The notes below the pieces were generated by a model. That model was not told where the DNA came from. It saw nothing but the letters and a program-made list of their open reading frames with translations, and did not search any database. From Larimichthys crocea (lineage: Eukaryota; Chordata; Actinopteri; Sciaenidae): DNA of 64,000 nt. Below are positions 33,532 to 46,036 of the stretch, in pieces. A program made the position numbers and the translations under genes. The stretch is from positions 21,066,248 to 21,130,247 of the forward strand of contig NC_040032.1 in assembly GCF_000972845.2 (NCBI RefSeq), read 5' to 3'. The stretch's first letter is position 1, and each line of letters starts with the position of its first letter.

Positions 33532-35207
33532 AAAGTGGTAAAGCCTGGCTTATCGTCTTTTCACTTGCAGATGGACACATTTTTGTGTTTCTAGCTTCCA
33601 AAATAGTCCTGCACCTTTTTATTATTCTACTAACTTTCTGTTAAATTTAACCAGATGTTAACGATGAGAGGCACGACTTTACCAAGGCAAGTACCTTGCC
33701 TTTAAAAAAAACACCTCGGGTCCACAGCAGGTTTCAGTGTATTTGTATATTAAAACAACATCTGATTCCGTGTATGGCTAAATGTCCAAGATTCAGCTTT
33801 TGTTTTCTGTCTTTTCTACTTTGGCAATTTTTGGTGATCAGAATAGTCCTGAGGTGCACGTCTCTGCATGTTTGCAGATGTTAGTAAGAATGTGCTGTTA
33901 GCTGGATGTCAAACAAGGGTTAGGAAACCCAAGCAGATAACTGGAAAACATCCACAAATCCTCTGACTCGCTTGACAAACAACTGCATAAGAGAAATAAA
34001 CCTGCTAACCTAACAAGCTAAAACAGAAGGGAGACTCTGCGTCTGCAGAGGAGGATCTGATCCTGACAGACCATTGCTTAACAAAAAGAAAAAAAAAAAG
34101 GCAAAAATCTTTCTCTTTTGAGGCTTCAGGTTCCCAGGCAGTCTGCAGAAACAGCGGTTGGCGGCACACGGGGCTCAAAAAGACTCATAAACGCTAAACA
34201 CTGCAAACATCCTGCGAGAGCCCGGCTGAGGAATGAGCTATTGCAAACCAATTTAAGCTGCACCGAACCGACATGCGCAGAGCTTTTTATGAGATGAGGA
34301 GAGGTGATCATGTCTGCGGCACACACATGAAAGGACACCTGATATCAGAGATGAGAAAAGGTAATGAACAAAGACCCTTTTTATATATTTAGATCTTGCG
34401 TTTTCTATTCTCTCTGACAGAGAATAAATTAATCTTGTAAAGGGGGATTGACACTGCAGGTAGAACACTTCATCAACCTCGCTCTCAACACCAGAAGATG
34501 GTTTTCATTTTCATGCTGACTGACTTTATTAATTAACGAAAAAGGTATAAAGAGTGCATTATACTAATGAATTCTGTGGGTGAGATAAGATAGAGTATGT
34601 CTGTGTGACCTACCTTACTGTTCTAGATTTGTTTGAGACAATGTGTGACAGCGCAAAGATATATCTCTAGGAAGGAATGTCTAGAAAAGGAAGTCGTCCT
34701 AAATGATGCATGTGAAAAAGTCTGCACCGTTTTCACTGACACTTCCTTTGTTTTCGTGTCTGCTATCATTTCCTTTTAATTCCAATTCAAATTATCCTGA
34801 TAGTACATACTATATCAATCTCATTCTTATTCCTAAACTCTACTTGTGCCTCATTTCGCTCCTTTCATCCCCCTCCCTTGCTCCCAGATTTCTAGCCTTG
34901 CTACTCTGCAGTTTTCCATCTGTTTCTCCATCTAAACCTTTATTTCTTTCTGTCCCATCTCACAATTTCTAGGTCACTATCTCTCCCTCTCTGTTCAGCT
35001 CCACAGACTTTACACACACTCTCTCTGTCTCTCTCTCACTCTCTTTCACTCACACTCCATCCATCTCTCTCCAGCTAAGAAAGATTAAAGTGGAAGCAGA
35101 AGTTGCGTTAATGGCCATCAGCTCATCCTGTGCAGGCAGTTCCCTGTCTGCACCGCCTACCTGCTTAATTAGTCGAGAGGCGAAACCTCTGGCAATGAAC
35201 CTGGCAC

Positions 35208-35209
<2 letters not shown>

Positions 35210-35248
<39 letters not shown>
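35210..35248. repeat. (AC)n microsatellite
   Basis: About 19 uninterrupted AC units. Confidence 0.95.
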
Positions 35249-35249
<1 letters not shown>

Positions 35250-35974
35250 TAATATATGCAGTAATATATCATAATATGTCCCGATAAATCTAGATAAAAA
35301 GTGGCTTAAATTATCTATTAACCACAGAGGCCGATCTCTCTTTAGTCCTGCAGCTTTTACATTGCTGTTGTAAACCCCTAGTGTACGGTGACTACTGTAT
35401 TGCATAGCAACATCACTTAAAATCTGCAACCTCACTAGCAGCACCACTTGGCTGTAATGTGCATTGCAGGCCAGTCAATCGGTTCTTGGATGGATAAAAA
35501 AAATCAGACATCATGAGAAGTTTAAAGGCCAGGTTGTTAGATAAATCAAAGTATTTATCCTGCATAAAGCCGCCACTACAAAACACCTCAGACGCTTGTC
35601 AGGTTGTTCAGACTTGGTTCAACTGTCATCAATCTGAAGTGAAGTTTATTAGCTTTAGCTAAGCTCAGCTTTGCTTTAAGATGTAAAGCAACCTAGGTTA
35701 TAGCATGTAGCATTTACATGTAACTTGTCAGGCCTGAAGTACACATTTTCATCTCCGCATCTGGGATGTCGTCAAAAGGGCAGGCACCAAAAATCCTTTA
35801 CAAGTGATTGGATGAACCATCTATCATGGCCAAACTTAAACCAGTTATATCAACAATCAATATGACATAGTCCAACTCTCATCAAATCGCTCAATGAGGT
35901 CAGATATAACTGATGATAATGGTATCTACGCTAACCTCAGCCACCATTGTTGTTGTCACGTCTTACACAAACCT

Positions 35975-36062
35975 AGTGTCATCCTCTGGGGATCATGAAC
36001 GGCTTCATCAAATTTTCTGACAATCCATTTTCTGTAATAGCTGAGATATTACAGACTGGATC
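35975..36062 (-). repeat. Interspersed repeat fragment (copy B)
   Basis: On the minus strand it reads 'CCAGTCTGTAATATCTCAGC', 'ATGGATTGTCAGAAAATTTTG', 'GATCCCCAGAGGATGA', in the same order as copy A at 24932-25060. Divergence is high, so insertions are old. Confidence 0.5.
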
Positions 36063-37179
36063 AACATGTCAACATTGCTATTCCTTGAGTAATATTATCA
36101 TTGCACATATAGAGATGGATGTTTTTCTTAAAAAGAAAAACAGGGTAGTAAGCACAGTATGATCACAATATGATCCACAATAGGCACTATGACTACCTCC
36201 AGAAATATAATCAATCTAATATTAAGGAAAACATCGGATTTCCACCTACTGAATGCTGATTTTGCTAATATACCTGAACAGAAGGCTAACATCCACATAC
36301 CTTCAGACACTCTGGAGTGGGAACCGAGGCCAGAATCAATCAGTGTACATTCACAAAAAATGTCCATGCATCATTTTAACCTGAACCTGAGCCAGTAAGA
36401 ATCAGCCAAAATCACCTCACTTAGGAAAAATGTCCTCACGCAAGTGGTCTAGAGGTTAGGTCCTCACTAAAACAGGAATACAGGAAACCATGCACACACA
36501 GCTTCATACCTCCGCATCCAGCAGGCATCACCTAGTATTGTCTAATTAGTCCACAGAGCATGCAGAAACAGTAGGTGAGTTATTAACAGCTGTTTTCCTC
36601 CGACACTCTCAGCCTATTAATGAGCAGAAGATGTGAGAGATATACCAGCATTATGCTCATTATTTCAGATGTTTATAGCCCTTTGGCTAATTGTTTTACC
36701 TTAATTTAGCTGTTGGTTTCATTTTGCAATTTGCAGACAATTATCCCTTAAAATCTCTACCAACTACCAACCCGCAAAAAACAGCAGAGTTAGATGAATG
36801 TTTACATTATTTTAAGAATTTTGAAGCTGTCATACTCAACCCTGCAAATCAGATAAACATTTATCGTCACCATTAAAAGGTTGAGTCACAACATTTTCCA
36901 AAGTTGACTTGTCCCTGAAATGATAAATAAGTAAAAAAGAAATGAAATGGAAAATAGAGACATGGTGGTAAATAAAAGCTCCAGTGCATGAAAAGGTATT
37001 GTGTATTAGGTTTCAGGTTTCTCTGCTTTTATTTATATTTAAAATCCAAGCAAAGTGTTATTCAAAGTGCTGACATGTTTTAAATAATTAAAAGAGAATT
37101 GTATCTCATTTTCTGCTTTGCTTTCAGTTTGACTGATAAATTGTTGTCTCACTCCCACTTAATAATATACTGTATAATT

Positions 37180-37350
37180 ACAGGAGAACTCCACATTTTA
37201 CATATCACAGTCTGTTTGAAGGTCTTGGGTAGTTTCACAACATATGTGAAAAAAAGTGTTTTGGTTCCGGAGGGAGCTGTATGAAATCTGACAAACTGCC
37301 TCAAAGACTACAAGTCTGAAAATTAACATCTGGGTCATCTAGAATGAGAA
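37180..37350 (+). repeat. Possible fish interspersed repeat
   Basis: The order 'GGAGAACTCCACATTTTACA', 'GGAGGGAGCTGTATGAAATCT', 'CTACAAGTCTGAAAATTAACA' and 'CATCTAGAATGAGA' resembles an abundant fish repeat as I remember it. The boundaries are approximate. Confidence 0.4.
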
Positions 37351-37864
37351 AAAAAAAAAAAAAGTGAGTTTCCCAGACCTCTCTAGCCTGCCCTTCATCT
37401 CTGCTTGAGGCCACATTAGCTCCTACTAGCATAACACCCCTGAATCACTGATCAAACTGTCTGCAGTTAGAGTTGCTCTATGGGTAATGTAGGCGCCACA
37501 GTTGACAAGATGAATGTTTGGAATAAAATAAGGCAATATCTCAATTAGATCTTATTTGTTTGAATGTAAGTTTATTGTGTTTTTTAACAACTGCTCTGCA
37601 AATACTATCTCTTACCGTCTAGTGCTGAACCTTACACCCGCATGACATCCCTTGCATAGTCGCCACAGGAGTGTACAGAACATGCGTGTGATCTTGTAAA
37701 TCCTGAGCCATCAGTGAGGCTCCTTTGTGTGAAGACAGAAATAATAAACCTTCCTGAGTCCTTCAGCTCTCACAGCTCTGATGACTTATTACCAGCTGTA
37801 TCAAAGCTGAACACTGTGCTACAGCTCCGCAGAGAGGAGGCTTGACTGGGTTTATGACCGCTTA

Positions 37865-37866
<2 letters not shown>

Positions 37867-37904
<38 letters not shown>

Positions 37905-37931
37905 TGTGTGTGAGTGTGAGTGAGTGTGAGA
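37867..37931. repeat. (GT)n microsatellite
   Basis: About 17 perfect GT units followed by GTGA-interrupted repeats and a short GA run. Confidence 0.95.
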
Positions 37932-38498
37932 GAGAGAGTTTTTAGAGTGGGTGAGCTTTCTTCCACATGTGCCATGTGTCTGAAGAGAAACAAGAGAGCG
38001 ACAGAATTTGCATAAAAAATTCATCCATCCTCTCCATCCCTGGCTTTTAATCACCTTAGTCAACCACATCATTGTGACTCCACACACACGCAGCATGAAC
38101 AGAGGGCGAGCCGTGCAGCACGACACGCAAGAGGAAAGCCATACGACTATGGTTTTTCTTTGACCTTTAGCTGAAAATGGAAATGCCTATTAAAAAAACG
38201 AGAACGTCAACATTTCAATGATTGCATGTGCATATGTGCAGGGTGGAGGTTATCTAGAGCATGTCTGACTTATTTGCCCTGCTAAAGGTCTCATGTTGAT
38301 TCTATGCTTTAGGTAAAACCATGTGAAGGTTGTCTAGACTGAACTATGACAGTTCTCTCCACTTTAAACTGCATGAGGTCAGTTTTCTGTATGTAAACAA
38401 GAGTCCCTTCAGCTACCCCTGAGCTGAGTGTGAATGAGCATGAATGTGTTTGCCTGATAAATTTCAGTATTACTTGTGTATGAATAGAAACTTTGCCC

Positions 38499-38850
38499 TT
38501 AAAAGGTTCACTGTGTAAGATTTGGGGCATTTATTTTCAGAATAAGGCAGTCATGGAATATAATATTGATAACTATAACTTCATGCACGTATAATCACCT
38601 GAAAATAAGAATCTTTTTAAGAACCTTTTCTATCTACAGTGGGAGAGGGTCCTCTTTCATGGAGGCAGCCAAGTTGAAACACTGTTTCTACAGTAGCCCA
38701 GAACAGAAAAAATATAAATACTGACTTTAGACGTGGACTTTTAAGTGTTTTTTTTTTCTTTACACTAGGAAAGGGAGGGTGATGTGAGGAGATTGCAATG
38801 CAGCGATTACACTAGTAGATGCAACAAAATTCTACACACTGGACCTTTAA
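38499..38850. mobile_element. MITE-like non-autonomous DNA transposon
   Basis: Imperfect terminal inverted repeats: TTAAAAGGTTCACTGTGTAA on the left, and on the right CTACACACTGGACCTTTAA, whose complement reads TTAAAGGTCCAGTGTGTAG. The interior (about 350 bp) contains 'CATGGAGGCAGCCAAGTTGA' and 'AATCACCTGAAAATAAGAA', familiar from a very common fish element. It has no coding frame. A transposase from elsewhere would be needed to move it. Confidence 0.8.
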
Positions 38851-40678
38851 GCTGATACTGAAGGAAAAGTCGAAAGTACAAGTCTTCACAGGTCCATAAA
38901 TTCAAACAAAAAGAGGTACTCCACATGAACCAACCTGGACCTGTCTATTATTTTAAATTTGGGACCTGGACAGGATGGGCCCAAACCCAGCCAGGACATA
39001 CAGACTCAATCGTAAAGACGTTTTAATAAGCAAGCATTAATTCACAAGTTGTCAAAACAAAACCTTGTCTTTGAGAAAACATGTCTGACCTAATGTGAAG
39101 TTAGCAGCCTTCTCTTCTGTGCCTCGGCATGACGCAGCTAATCCTTCCTGCTGGCCAAAAAAAACGGTGAAATTCATCCAGGTTTTCTGTTATTCGTCTC
39201 TTGTTGATTGAAACAGCATGGTTAATCCACTCGTTATTTCAGTTTAGTCCACCTGCTGTCGCCATGACGGATGACAAAATCGACTTATTCATAAGGATTG
39301 CTTTGCTGCGACAGCTAATGTCAGCATTACTAATTTTCCATCATCTGTGCTCTCCAAGTCTTTTCTTTAATCCCTTCACCCCCTGAGCAAGGGTACTCAC
39401 TTGCAGGTCATTTGGTAGCATCTTGTACCTCCAGACACAAAAAAGACATAACTGAGGGAAATGAGGGAGGTCAAGTGAAGTGCAATACCCCCAACATTTA
39501 AATCAGAATCAAAGCACCAACCAACGTTGCAATCCCCATGCTGCACTGTGCATCAGAAATACACCTCATCACAAATCAAAAGGTCAGGCTGCAACGATAT
39601 AACACCCACTGACTACTAATTGAGATGCTGTGGATTTGCCTTGTTGGGCTTCTGATGGTGATGTATCGTCAGTACAGGTAAAGATTATTTATTGTCAGAC
39701 ACAACAAAACCTGGTACTAAGATAGCACTGCATTATCCACATAGGGCATGTTCTTCTCACCATGCTTTCGACAAATAAAATGTGCACAACACTCTAACAG
39801 CCATTGTTCACTTCGCATTCCTCATCCATTATTAGATGGTACATAGCTTGAGCCTGACTCTACCAGCGTGGAAAAGAAACAATATTTTTTGCAGAATCTT
39901 CCTGTTAGGAGGAGTGTGCTTGTAGTCAACCTAATGAGAAAATATCCCTCCCTCTCACTTGGTTAAGACCTCAGTAAACAGTTTCCTCATGAGTTCATGG
40001 TCTCAATCTCTACTTTCTAGTCTTCTTCCATAGAGCATGATATTCATTTTGTAAATTATGGTTCCATTCAGAGTAAAATGGATGATGAAGCGTGGAGTAT
40101 TAGGGAGCGTGGCTACCCTGTGATTGACAAGTCATTCTCTATGAGTCCGTCCAGCTCAAGACACAGCGCTCATGAAACTCAGAACAAACTGTAAAACTAG
40201 GCAGTGCTGATCAAATATGAATAAAGATTCTTTCACTTCAATGACAATTTCTCTCCTCTACTGTTTTCAGAAACATATTTTAGTGTTCAGCTGGAATACG
40301 GGAACATTTGCGACGAGGGAGGACGCAATTCTTTTTTCTTTTTCTTTCACTTCTGACTCCAAAAAACAATCAAGATGGCAACTTCCCTCATCTAAATTAA
40401 ACTGACATGAAGCGAAAGGGCAACAACGGTTCAGAGAAGCACTAATGATCACAGTTAATTTGAGGTCAGTTATGTTTACACAATTTGCATATACTGCAAT
40501 GTATCTTATAGAAAGGAACTGTATGTACATTGAGAGGGTTAGTGAACACACACAGTATGTTAAAATATGCTGTTTGACTTCTAAAGTCGAGAAGGTTAAA
40601 CTTAGATAGGTGGGTAATTCATCATTGTTGCTTGTCAGTTCACCTCGATTAGCATTGGCATTGATCCTGTGTCTACTT

Positions 40679-40704
40679 GTGTGTGTGTGTGTGTGTGTGT
40701 GTGT
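40679..40704. repeat. (GT)n microsatellite
   Basis: Thirteen GT units. Confidence 0.95.
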
Positions 40705-41236
40705 AATCAACCGTAGCATAGTGACCAGAAAGGTAAAAATAAATAAACAAAAATGAATCATGTGTGCTACCAGCAAAAGTTTAATACAAAAGATTTGACA
40801 AAAGATTAACCTCGAAGCTCGCCAAGCTTCTCACACTCAGAGGCTCATGAGTCAGCGACGGCTGGCAGTTTGATAGCTTCTAATCTGCTCTGAATAGACA
40901 GTGACGGACAGAGATAGATAGACAGACAGAGGGAGAGAGAGAAGGGAAGGAATGTTAAAAGCGAGATATGACGGAGGACATGACGAAATGATGAGTTAAG
41001 GGCAAGAAAGATTATGAGCGGAGGCTGGGAAATGAAATGACGAGCAGGGGGAGTTGAGGGGTAAAAGAGACATGAGTGGAGCGAGCAGAGTAAAAAGCTT
41101 CTCCGTTTCCTCCACTGAGGAGATTAACGCAAAAGAGCTTTCTTCAGTCACATCTCCCTCACCATTCAGCGGTATGAGTTTCTGCATAGGATTGTGGGAA
41201 AGTTACAGTGTACAGCATAGGGGTGGATGAGACAAC

Positions 41237-41270
41237 CCTCCTCCTCCTCCTCCTCCTCCTCCTTCTCCTT
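41237..41270. repeat. (CTC)n microsatellite
   Basis: About ten CTC units, last ones interrupted by TTC. Confidence 0.95.
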
Positions 41271-41728
41271 CAGCAACCTTTAAGATGTAGTGTTGTTCTG
41301 TTCTGATCCAGCGTGACATTTTCATGTCAGACAGCATCGATTTACTATGAAACAGAAAGAAACGCTTGCAGGTTCAATGTAAGTGATGGACAGTAGGTCA
41401 GCAGGTAATTAATGTAGGTACTCGTCATCTGCAGGTGAGGGGACCTAAACCTAAAAGTGTGCACCGGGCCATCAGTCATCTGAACTCTTATAACGGGACT
41501 ATGAACAGTTACAGCTGCTATACATGACTGATATTTTCTGCAATACTTCTGTATTGACTTAAATTTCTACAATCCTCAATTCTTAAATATTTTTATAGTG
41601 TAGTTATAGCAGCGGCAGCCAAGGTCAAAGTTGAAATAATTTGAACACAGTGCTCTGTGGCAATTTTGAGCGGTGGGCACTGCCAAGGGTAGCACTTCAT
41701 CTGGGTGGGCGGAGGAGGCCAAGTTAGG

Positions 41729-41790
41729 ATCTCTCTCTCTCTCTGTCTCTCTCTCTCTGTCTCTCTCTGTCTCTCTCTGTGTCTCTGTGT
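41729..41790. repeat. (CT)n/(CTGT)n microsatellite
   Basis: CT repeats with regular CTGT interruptions over about 60 bp. Confidence 0.9.
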
Positions 41791-41989
41791 TTTTGATTTA
41801 TCCTTTCTCTATTTGCAGCGTGTTTGCTGTTAATGTATTTGCTTTGGCTTCCTACAGCATCTCATATTAGTTTTGCATTTTCATCTGCATCCATTTCCTG
41901 AAGCTGTAGCATGTAATGGAAATATTTTGGGCTACTACATCTTTTACTGACCACTGCTGAGTTGTAAACGCATCTTTAATCCACGTAAT

Positions 41990-42445
41990 TGCCAGCCGCT
42001 GCCAGTATACTGTCCCATAGTAATGCTAGAGCTGCTGCTGTATTGATGCCATCTGCTTTTCACTGTCATTAATTTATTAATCAAGTGTTGGTGCTTCTAA
42101 AAGCTATTGCTACTAACAACCGCTGCTGCCATTATGTACTGACTGTGTTAACATAAACATTTTTATGTTCATTTTGATGCAAACGGAAACATTAAAAGTG
42201 GTATAGGGGTTCTCTAACTCCCCCAAAACAATAGTTGATGGAAACAAGCTTTCATTCATATTTTCTTTTGCTCATTTACCCAAAAGTTGGTTAAAAATTG
42301 TGATACATTTTAATGGAAACCGTGCAAATGTTGCTGCCACCAACTATTGAACTGTGTTTTGCTGGTGCCATCTGTTGCTAACTGCCTTCACTGCCATTAC
42401 CAAGTGTTGCTGCTGCTAAATGCTACAACAACTACTGCTGGGTCA
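41990..42445. repeat. Decayed GCTGCT-rich repeat split by other DNA
   Basis: Two GCTGCT/GCCATC/GTTGCT-rich parts (about 41990-42135 and 42340-42445) share ordered words such as TGCCATCTG, AAGTGTTG and CTACTAACAAC versus CTACAACAACT. An A+T-rich stretch of about 200 bp sits between them. This looks like an old minisatellite interrupted by an insertion. Confidence 0.35.
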
Positions 42446-44894
42446 GCCCTATAGAGTGGCCTCTGCTTTGTTACAAGCCGACATCCATCTGAACTTACAC
42501 CCATGTACACCTGTTTACAAAGGAGCACACACAGAGAAGGTCATACTGTAAAAACATGTTTTTAGAAGATTTTTTCATGATGATGCTGCTCTTGGGAACT
42601 CCCTCACGAAAATCTTCCAGGCTTCCACAGTCCAAGGCTCAAAGGCTCCATCAAAACGGATGTTAGATGGTGTCCAAACACTGAAGGCATCCTCAGGCCC
42701 TGCATCTTTTTACAGGTTTTCGCCTTTTAGTTCGTTTCATTTTATTCCTGGTGATGATTCAAAGAGCTTCTCCAAAGCCGGACTTTCTCTAAAGCTCAAC
42801 CATTCAACTGTTTGATCTTCAAGAGCACACATCTTGTGATCTGTTGGTTCACACCACATAATATATCAAAGAGTTTTTTGACTGCTTTGCACGGAGCAGT
42901 TACGGAAAATTCAACTGCATTTGCCATTATAAATACTATGAAGGATATGAATTCTTCTGATTAATGTGCGTGTGGTGAACATTTTTACAGAGGAAAGGAA
43001 AAGAAAAGTTTGCTAGCACCGCCTTCTATTGTTAATGAATAAATTAATAATAAAATTAAGTTCTGAGCATATTTCTGTGTGTGATGTCTATATTTTGATT
43101 TACCAAATTTAATATTCAATAATAGCAAACAATGTCTGAGAAAGGGGATGGCATTCAGTAAAGGTCATGAGCTGAATCTGAATTCTGAACCAAAATGAAG
43201 CCCTACATAATTTCATGTCGAGACATGAAGTCTATTTTCTTCTATAGGCAATAGAAAATGAAAAGTTTTATTCTGTTAACTAATCAATATCCACCCTTAT
43301 TGAGTATTAAATGAACTCAGGGTGATGAGGAATGATTTCAATGAAGCAACAAAATATATGATAAGCCTTGAAACTGAAAAAAAAATGAGAGTGTTCCCAA
43401 TGTTTTACCAACTGAATGCATTCAGTGTTGGTGGAATACGCTGCGCAGCTGGTATTCTCGGGCTTGCCAGGCTCTCTTCGTCTTCTGGTATCACTGAAGC
43501 CAAAATGAGGCCTGCCTGCTCTGCGTTCAGGGGTTTGCATTCCTTTGAATGTGAGTTATTGCAGATGCCAACATTTATCTGCTGGAAAAAAAAGAGGCAA
43601 AACATATTTGAAATGAATGCCTGTGGAGCTCTGGCTGCAGCAAGTGTAAGGGTATTAGGGCGTTATCTGGGTTTAAAATACATCCGGGGGGGTGGGGAGA
43701 GACCCAGGGCAGCAGGAGGAGACTCTGCAAAGAGAAACTCCAGGGCAGATAAATGTTTAAAATGCTGACAGAATGTTATTTGTTGACATTTAACCACAGA
43801 GGAGACCAGATGTTTCAAGCATGACAGGGTAGCATTCACCATATTTGTGACTAGTGCCAAGGAGGGGGGTAAAAGTGATTAAATACTGTCTTCAGCAAAG
43901 GGCACAGGACGCCGTTCCAGAGACCTGCTGGTACTGCACATGAAGCCTGAATCAGTCAACTTTTCCTGCCAACAATGGAGAACAGAATGTAGAGAACAAA
44001 TGAAACGTTTACAGAAGAGCATAGATTGGGGAGGTGTTTGTGTTAGACTCGTTTTGTTTTGGAGGAGTTGATATCTTGCCATAAGCAAATGACCTCCCTG
44101 TCTACTTCATTGAATAAACATAATTTATGAGTTATTATTTCTTCAAGTCGACTTAAAACAAGCTGTATCTCACACACTGTGACTTTGGTGGCCAAAAAGA
44201 AAATTACTTCACCCTTCTCTAACCGGTCTACTATCGGGGTACTTGTTTTCCAACGCTGTCAATGAGCACAGCACTAGATTTAAATCGCAAAAATAAGTGA
44301 CATGGTGGCGAGTAAATCAGAAAGAACTGGGCTACTATAAACTGATTTACAATGTATTCAATTCAGTTCTGTCCTCTTCGTTCTGCTTTAAATATGATTG
44401 CAGGAAACATTGTTGCGTCCAACATATGGGTGCACTGTAAGCTGATAATGAGACGTTTCAGTGATATTTGTTTCTAAGTTGTTTGATGGGAAGATAAAGG
44501 GTAATAAAAGGGTTGTATGAAAAATGAATCACGAGTGGCTATGGAAGGACAAAACAGTGAAAATGGTGTGAGTCACGGGTATCAGTTATGACAGATACGC
44601 TGAAGGCAGAGAAAGTGAAGAGGAGTGGCAAAGAACAAAAAACAGCATGTCGAAACTAGAGAGAGTGTAAACATGGAAGAGAATGAGTAAGACAGCAGAA
44701 GAGTGAGGAGTGACAGAAGGTAAGAAGAAGAAGAAGGAAGGAAGGAAAGAGCAGAAGTGACAGACAAAGAAAGCACAACAGAGATCCTCCTACTGCTGCA
44801 GGGGATTCTGGGTAAAAAAACAAAAAAAAAACATTAATAATCCCTCTCTATCTTTTTCCCCCCTTGCTTCTCTTTTTCTTTCCCTTCTCCATCC

Positions 44895-45120
44895 TTCATC
44901 CTCAGGATGTTTTTCAGAGTCTGAGCTCAGAGGATTTTATCATTCTTCTCCCTGAGGGACTTATTCCAGTTTAAAATCATTGATACTGATTACCCCGGGC
45001 CCTGTCATATTGATTTTTGAGATTTATTGTTGGCCAACTCCCTAGCAGAGGTCCCTGGCCGCTGTGTCCCCGAGCTGGCAGTCATTTGTTAAACACTCTC
45101 CCCTCTTGACAAGGGACACG
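44895..45120. promoter_or_regulatory. Possible conserved non-coding element
   Basis: A mixed-composition block with ATTGATACTGATTACCCC (homeodomain and cut-type cores), no simple repeats and no coding frame. It is followed at once by the long (AC)n. The call is inference from composition and motifs. Confidence 0.15.
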
Positions 45121-45132
45121 GCAAACTATGTA

Positions 45133-45135
<3 letters not shown>

Positions 45136-45213
<78 letters not shown>
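45136..45213. repeat. (AC)39 microsatellite
   Basis: Seventy-eight bases of uninterrupted AC, the longest pure microsatellite in the window. Confidence 0.98.
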
Positions 45214-45216
<3 letters not shown>

Positions 45217-45852
45217 TGTACATAAAAAAAGCTAAACATGTAGAGCAAAGATCTAATACCAGCTACTGATGCTTTCACACATGCAAAATCCTTTGGAAAA
45301 AGAAGTTCGCAAGTGAGCACATGTATGGCATGTTGGATCACCCACATACAGTGACCTTCAAGAGAAAGGAAAACATACTTGTCACCCTTTCTTCTGAAGC
45401 ATTTATTGTGTGTCCATAACATAAAACTCAGTAATTGTGCATTTTGAAACACCATGTCCTAACTGAAGCCTCCAACAATTACGTTGCCCACACTGAATCC
45501 AGGTAAATAGTCACTACAGACCATGTGGCTATCAGCTGTGCGCTCTAGATCCGATCGGAGATGTAACCAGTGCCACTCAAGTAAGATCTGGGTTGTACTT
45601 TCTAGGTTTGAAAAAATACATAGCCAACACCAAACAAGTTGTTACTAGCGGCAGTGTATTTTCTTAACCAGAAAGATCTGGCTCATTGGTTGTCTCCCTC
45701 CAACCAGCTGAAATGTTCTTCAGGTTTTTGTAGTTACATGGCAAAGCATCATATAGATAGCTCCTTATTTCAGATTCATTTGTCAAAACATTCCTTGTCC
45801 ATATGAAGTGTTACGAATGTGTTTTTACCACAGTTAAAAGATGAAAAGATGG

Positions 45853-46036
45853 GGTGTTGGTTATCTCAGCTGGTAGAGCATCCCCCCCATGTAGGAAGGC
45901 CGCAGTCGCTTAAAATTCGAGTCCGACCTGTGGCCCTTTGCTGCATGTCATCCCCCCATCTCTCTCTTTCCCCACATTTCTGTCACTCTTCAGCTGTCTC
46001 TATACAATAAAGCTTAAAACAGGCCAAAAAAAAAAA
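45853..46036 (+). mobile_element. tRNA-derived SINE, shared tail family
   Basis: The head is tRNA-like: 'TATCTCAGCTGGTAGAGC' (45862-45879, A-box region) and AAATTCGAGTCC (about 45913, B-box region). The tail CCCTTTGCTGCATGTCATCC and 'CTTCAGCTGTCTCTATACAA' matches the SINE at 33329-33531, but the heads differ. The element ends in 11 A. No clear target-site duplication was found, so it is older or its boundaries are slightly off. Confidence 0.8.

Larger units (their letters stand above)
33546..38498. other. Spacer without recognisable gene
   Basis: Contains microsatellites at 35210-35248 and 37867-37931 and the repeat fragments at 35975-36062 and 37180-37350. One exon-like piece at 35075-35209 follows a pyrimidine stretch ending in CCAG, but no donor follows it. 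No coding region is supported. Confidence 0.5.
38851..45852. other. Spacer without recognisable gene
   Basis: Seven kilobases with several microsatellites and one GCT-rich decayed block (listed separately). The 148-codon frame at 43322-43768 has no recognisable motif and no simple repeat. It is a candidate only in the weakest sense. Confidence 0.5.

Noticed and set aside
36446..36461. tRNA-Glu-like A-box word (TGGTCTAGAGGTTAGG)
   Set aside because: No B box, no cloverleaf and no SINE tail follow; likely chance or an old remnant.
40267..40776. 169-codon minus-strand frame
   Set aside because: It reads through the (GT)n array as a His-Thr string and has no recognisable domain.
43322..43768. 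148-codon plus-strand frame
   Set aside because: Not low-complexity, but no motif, no splice context and overlapping frames on the other strand. Too weak to call.
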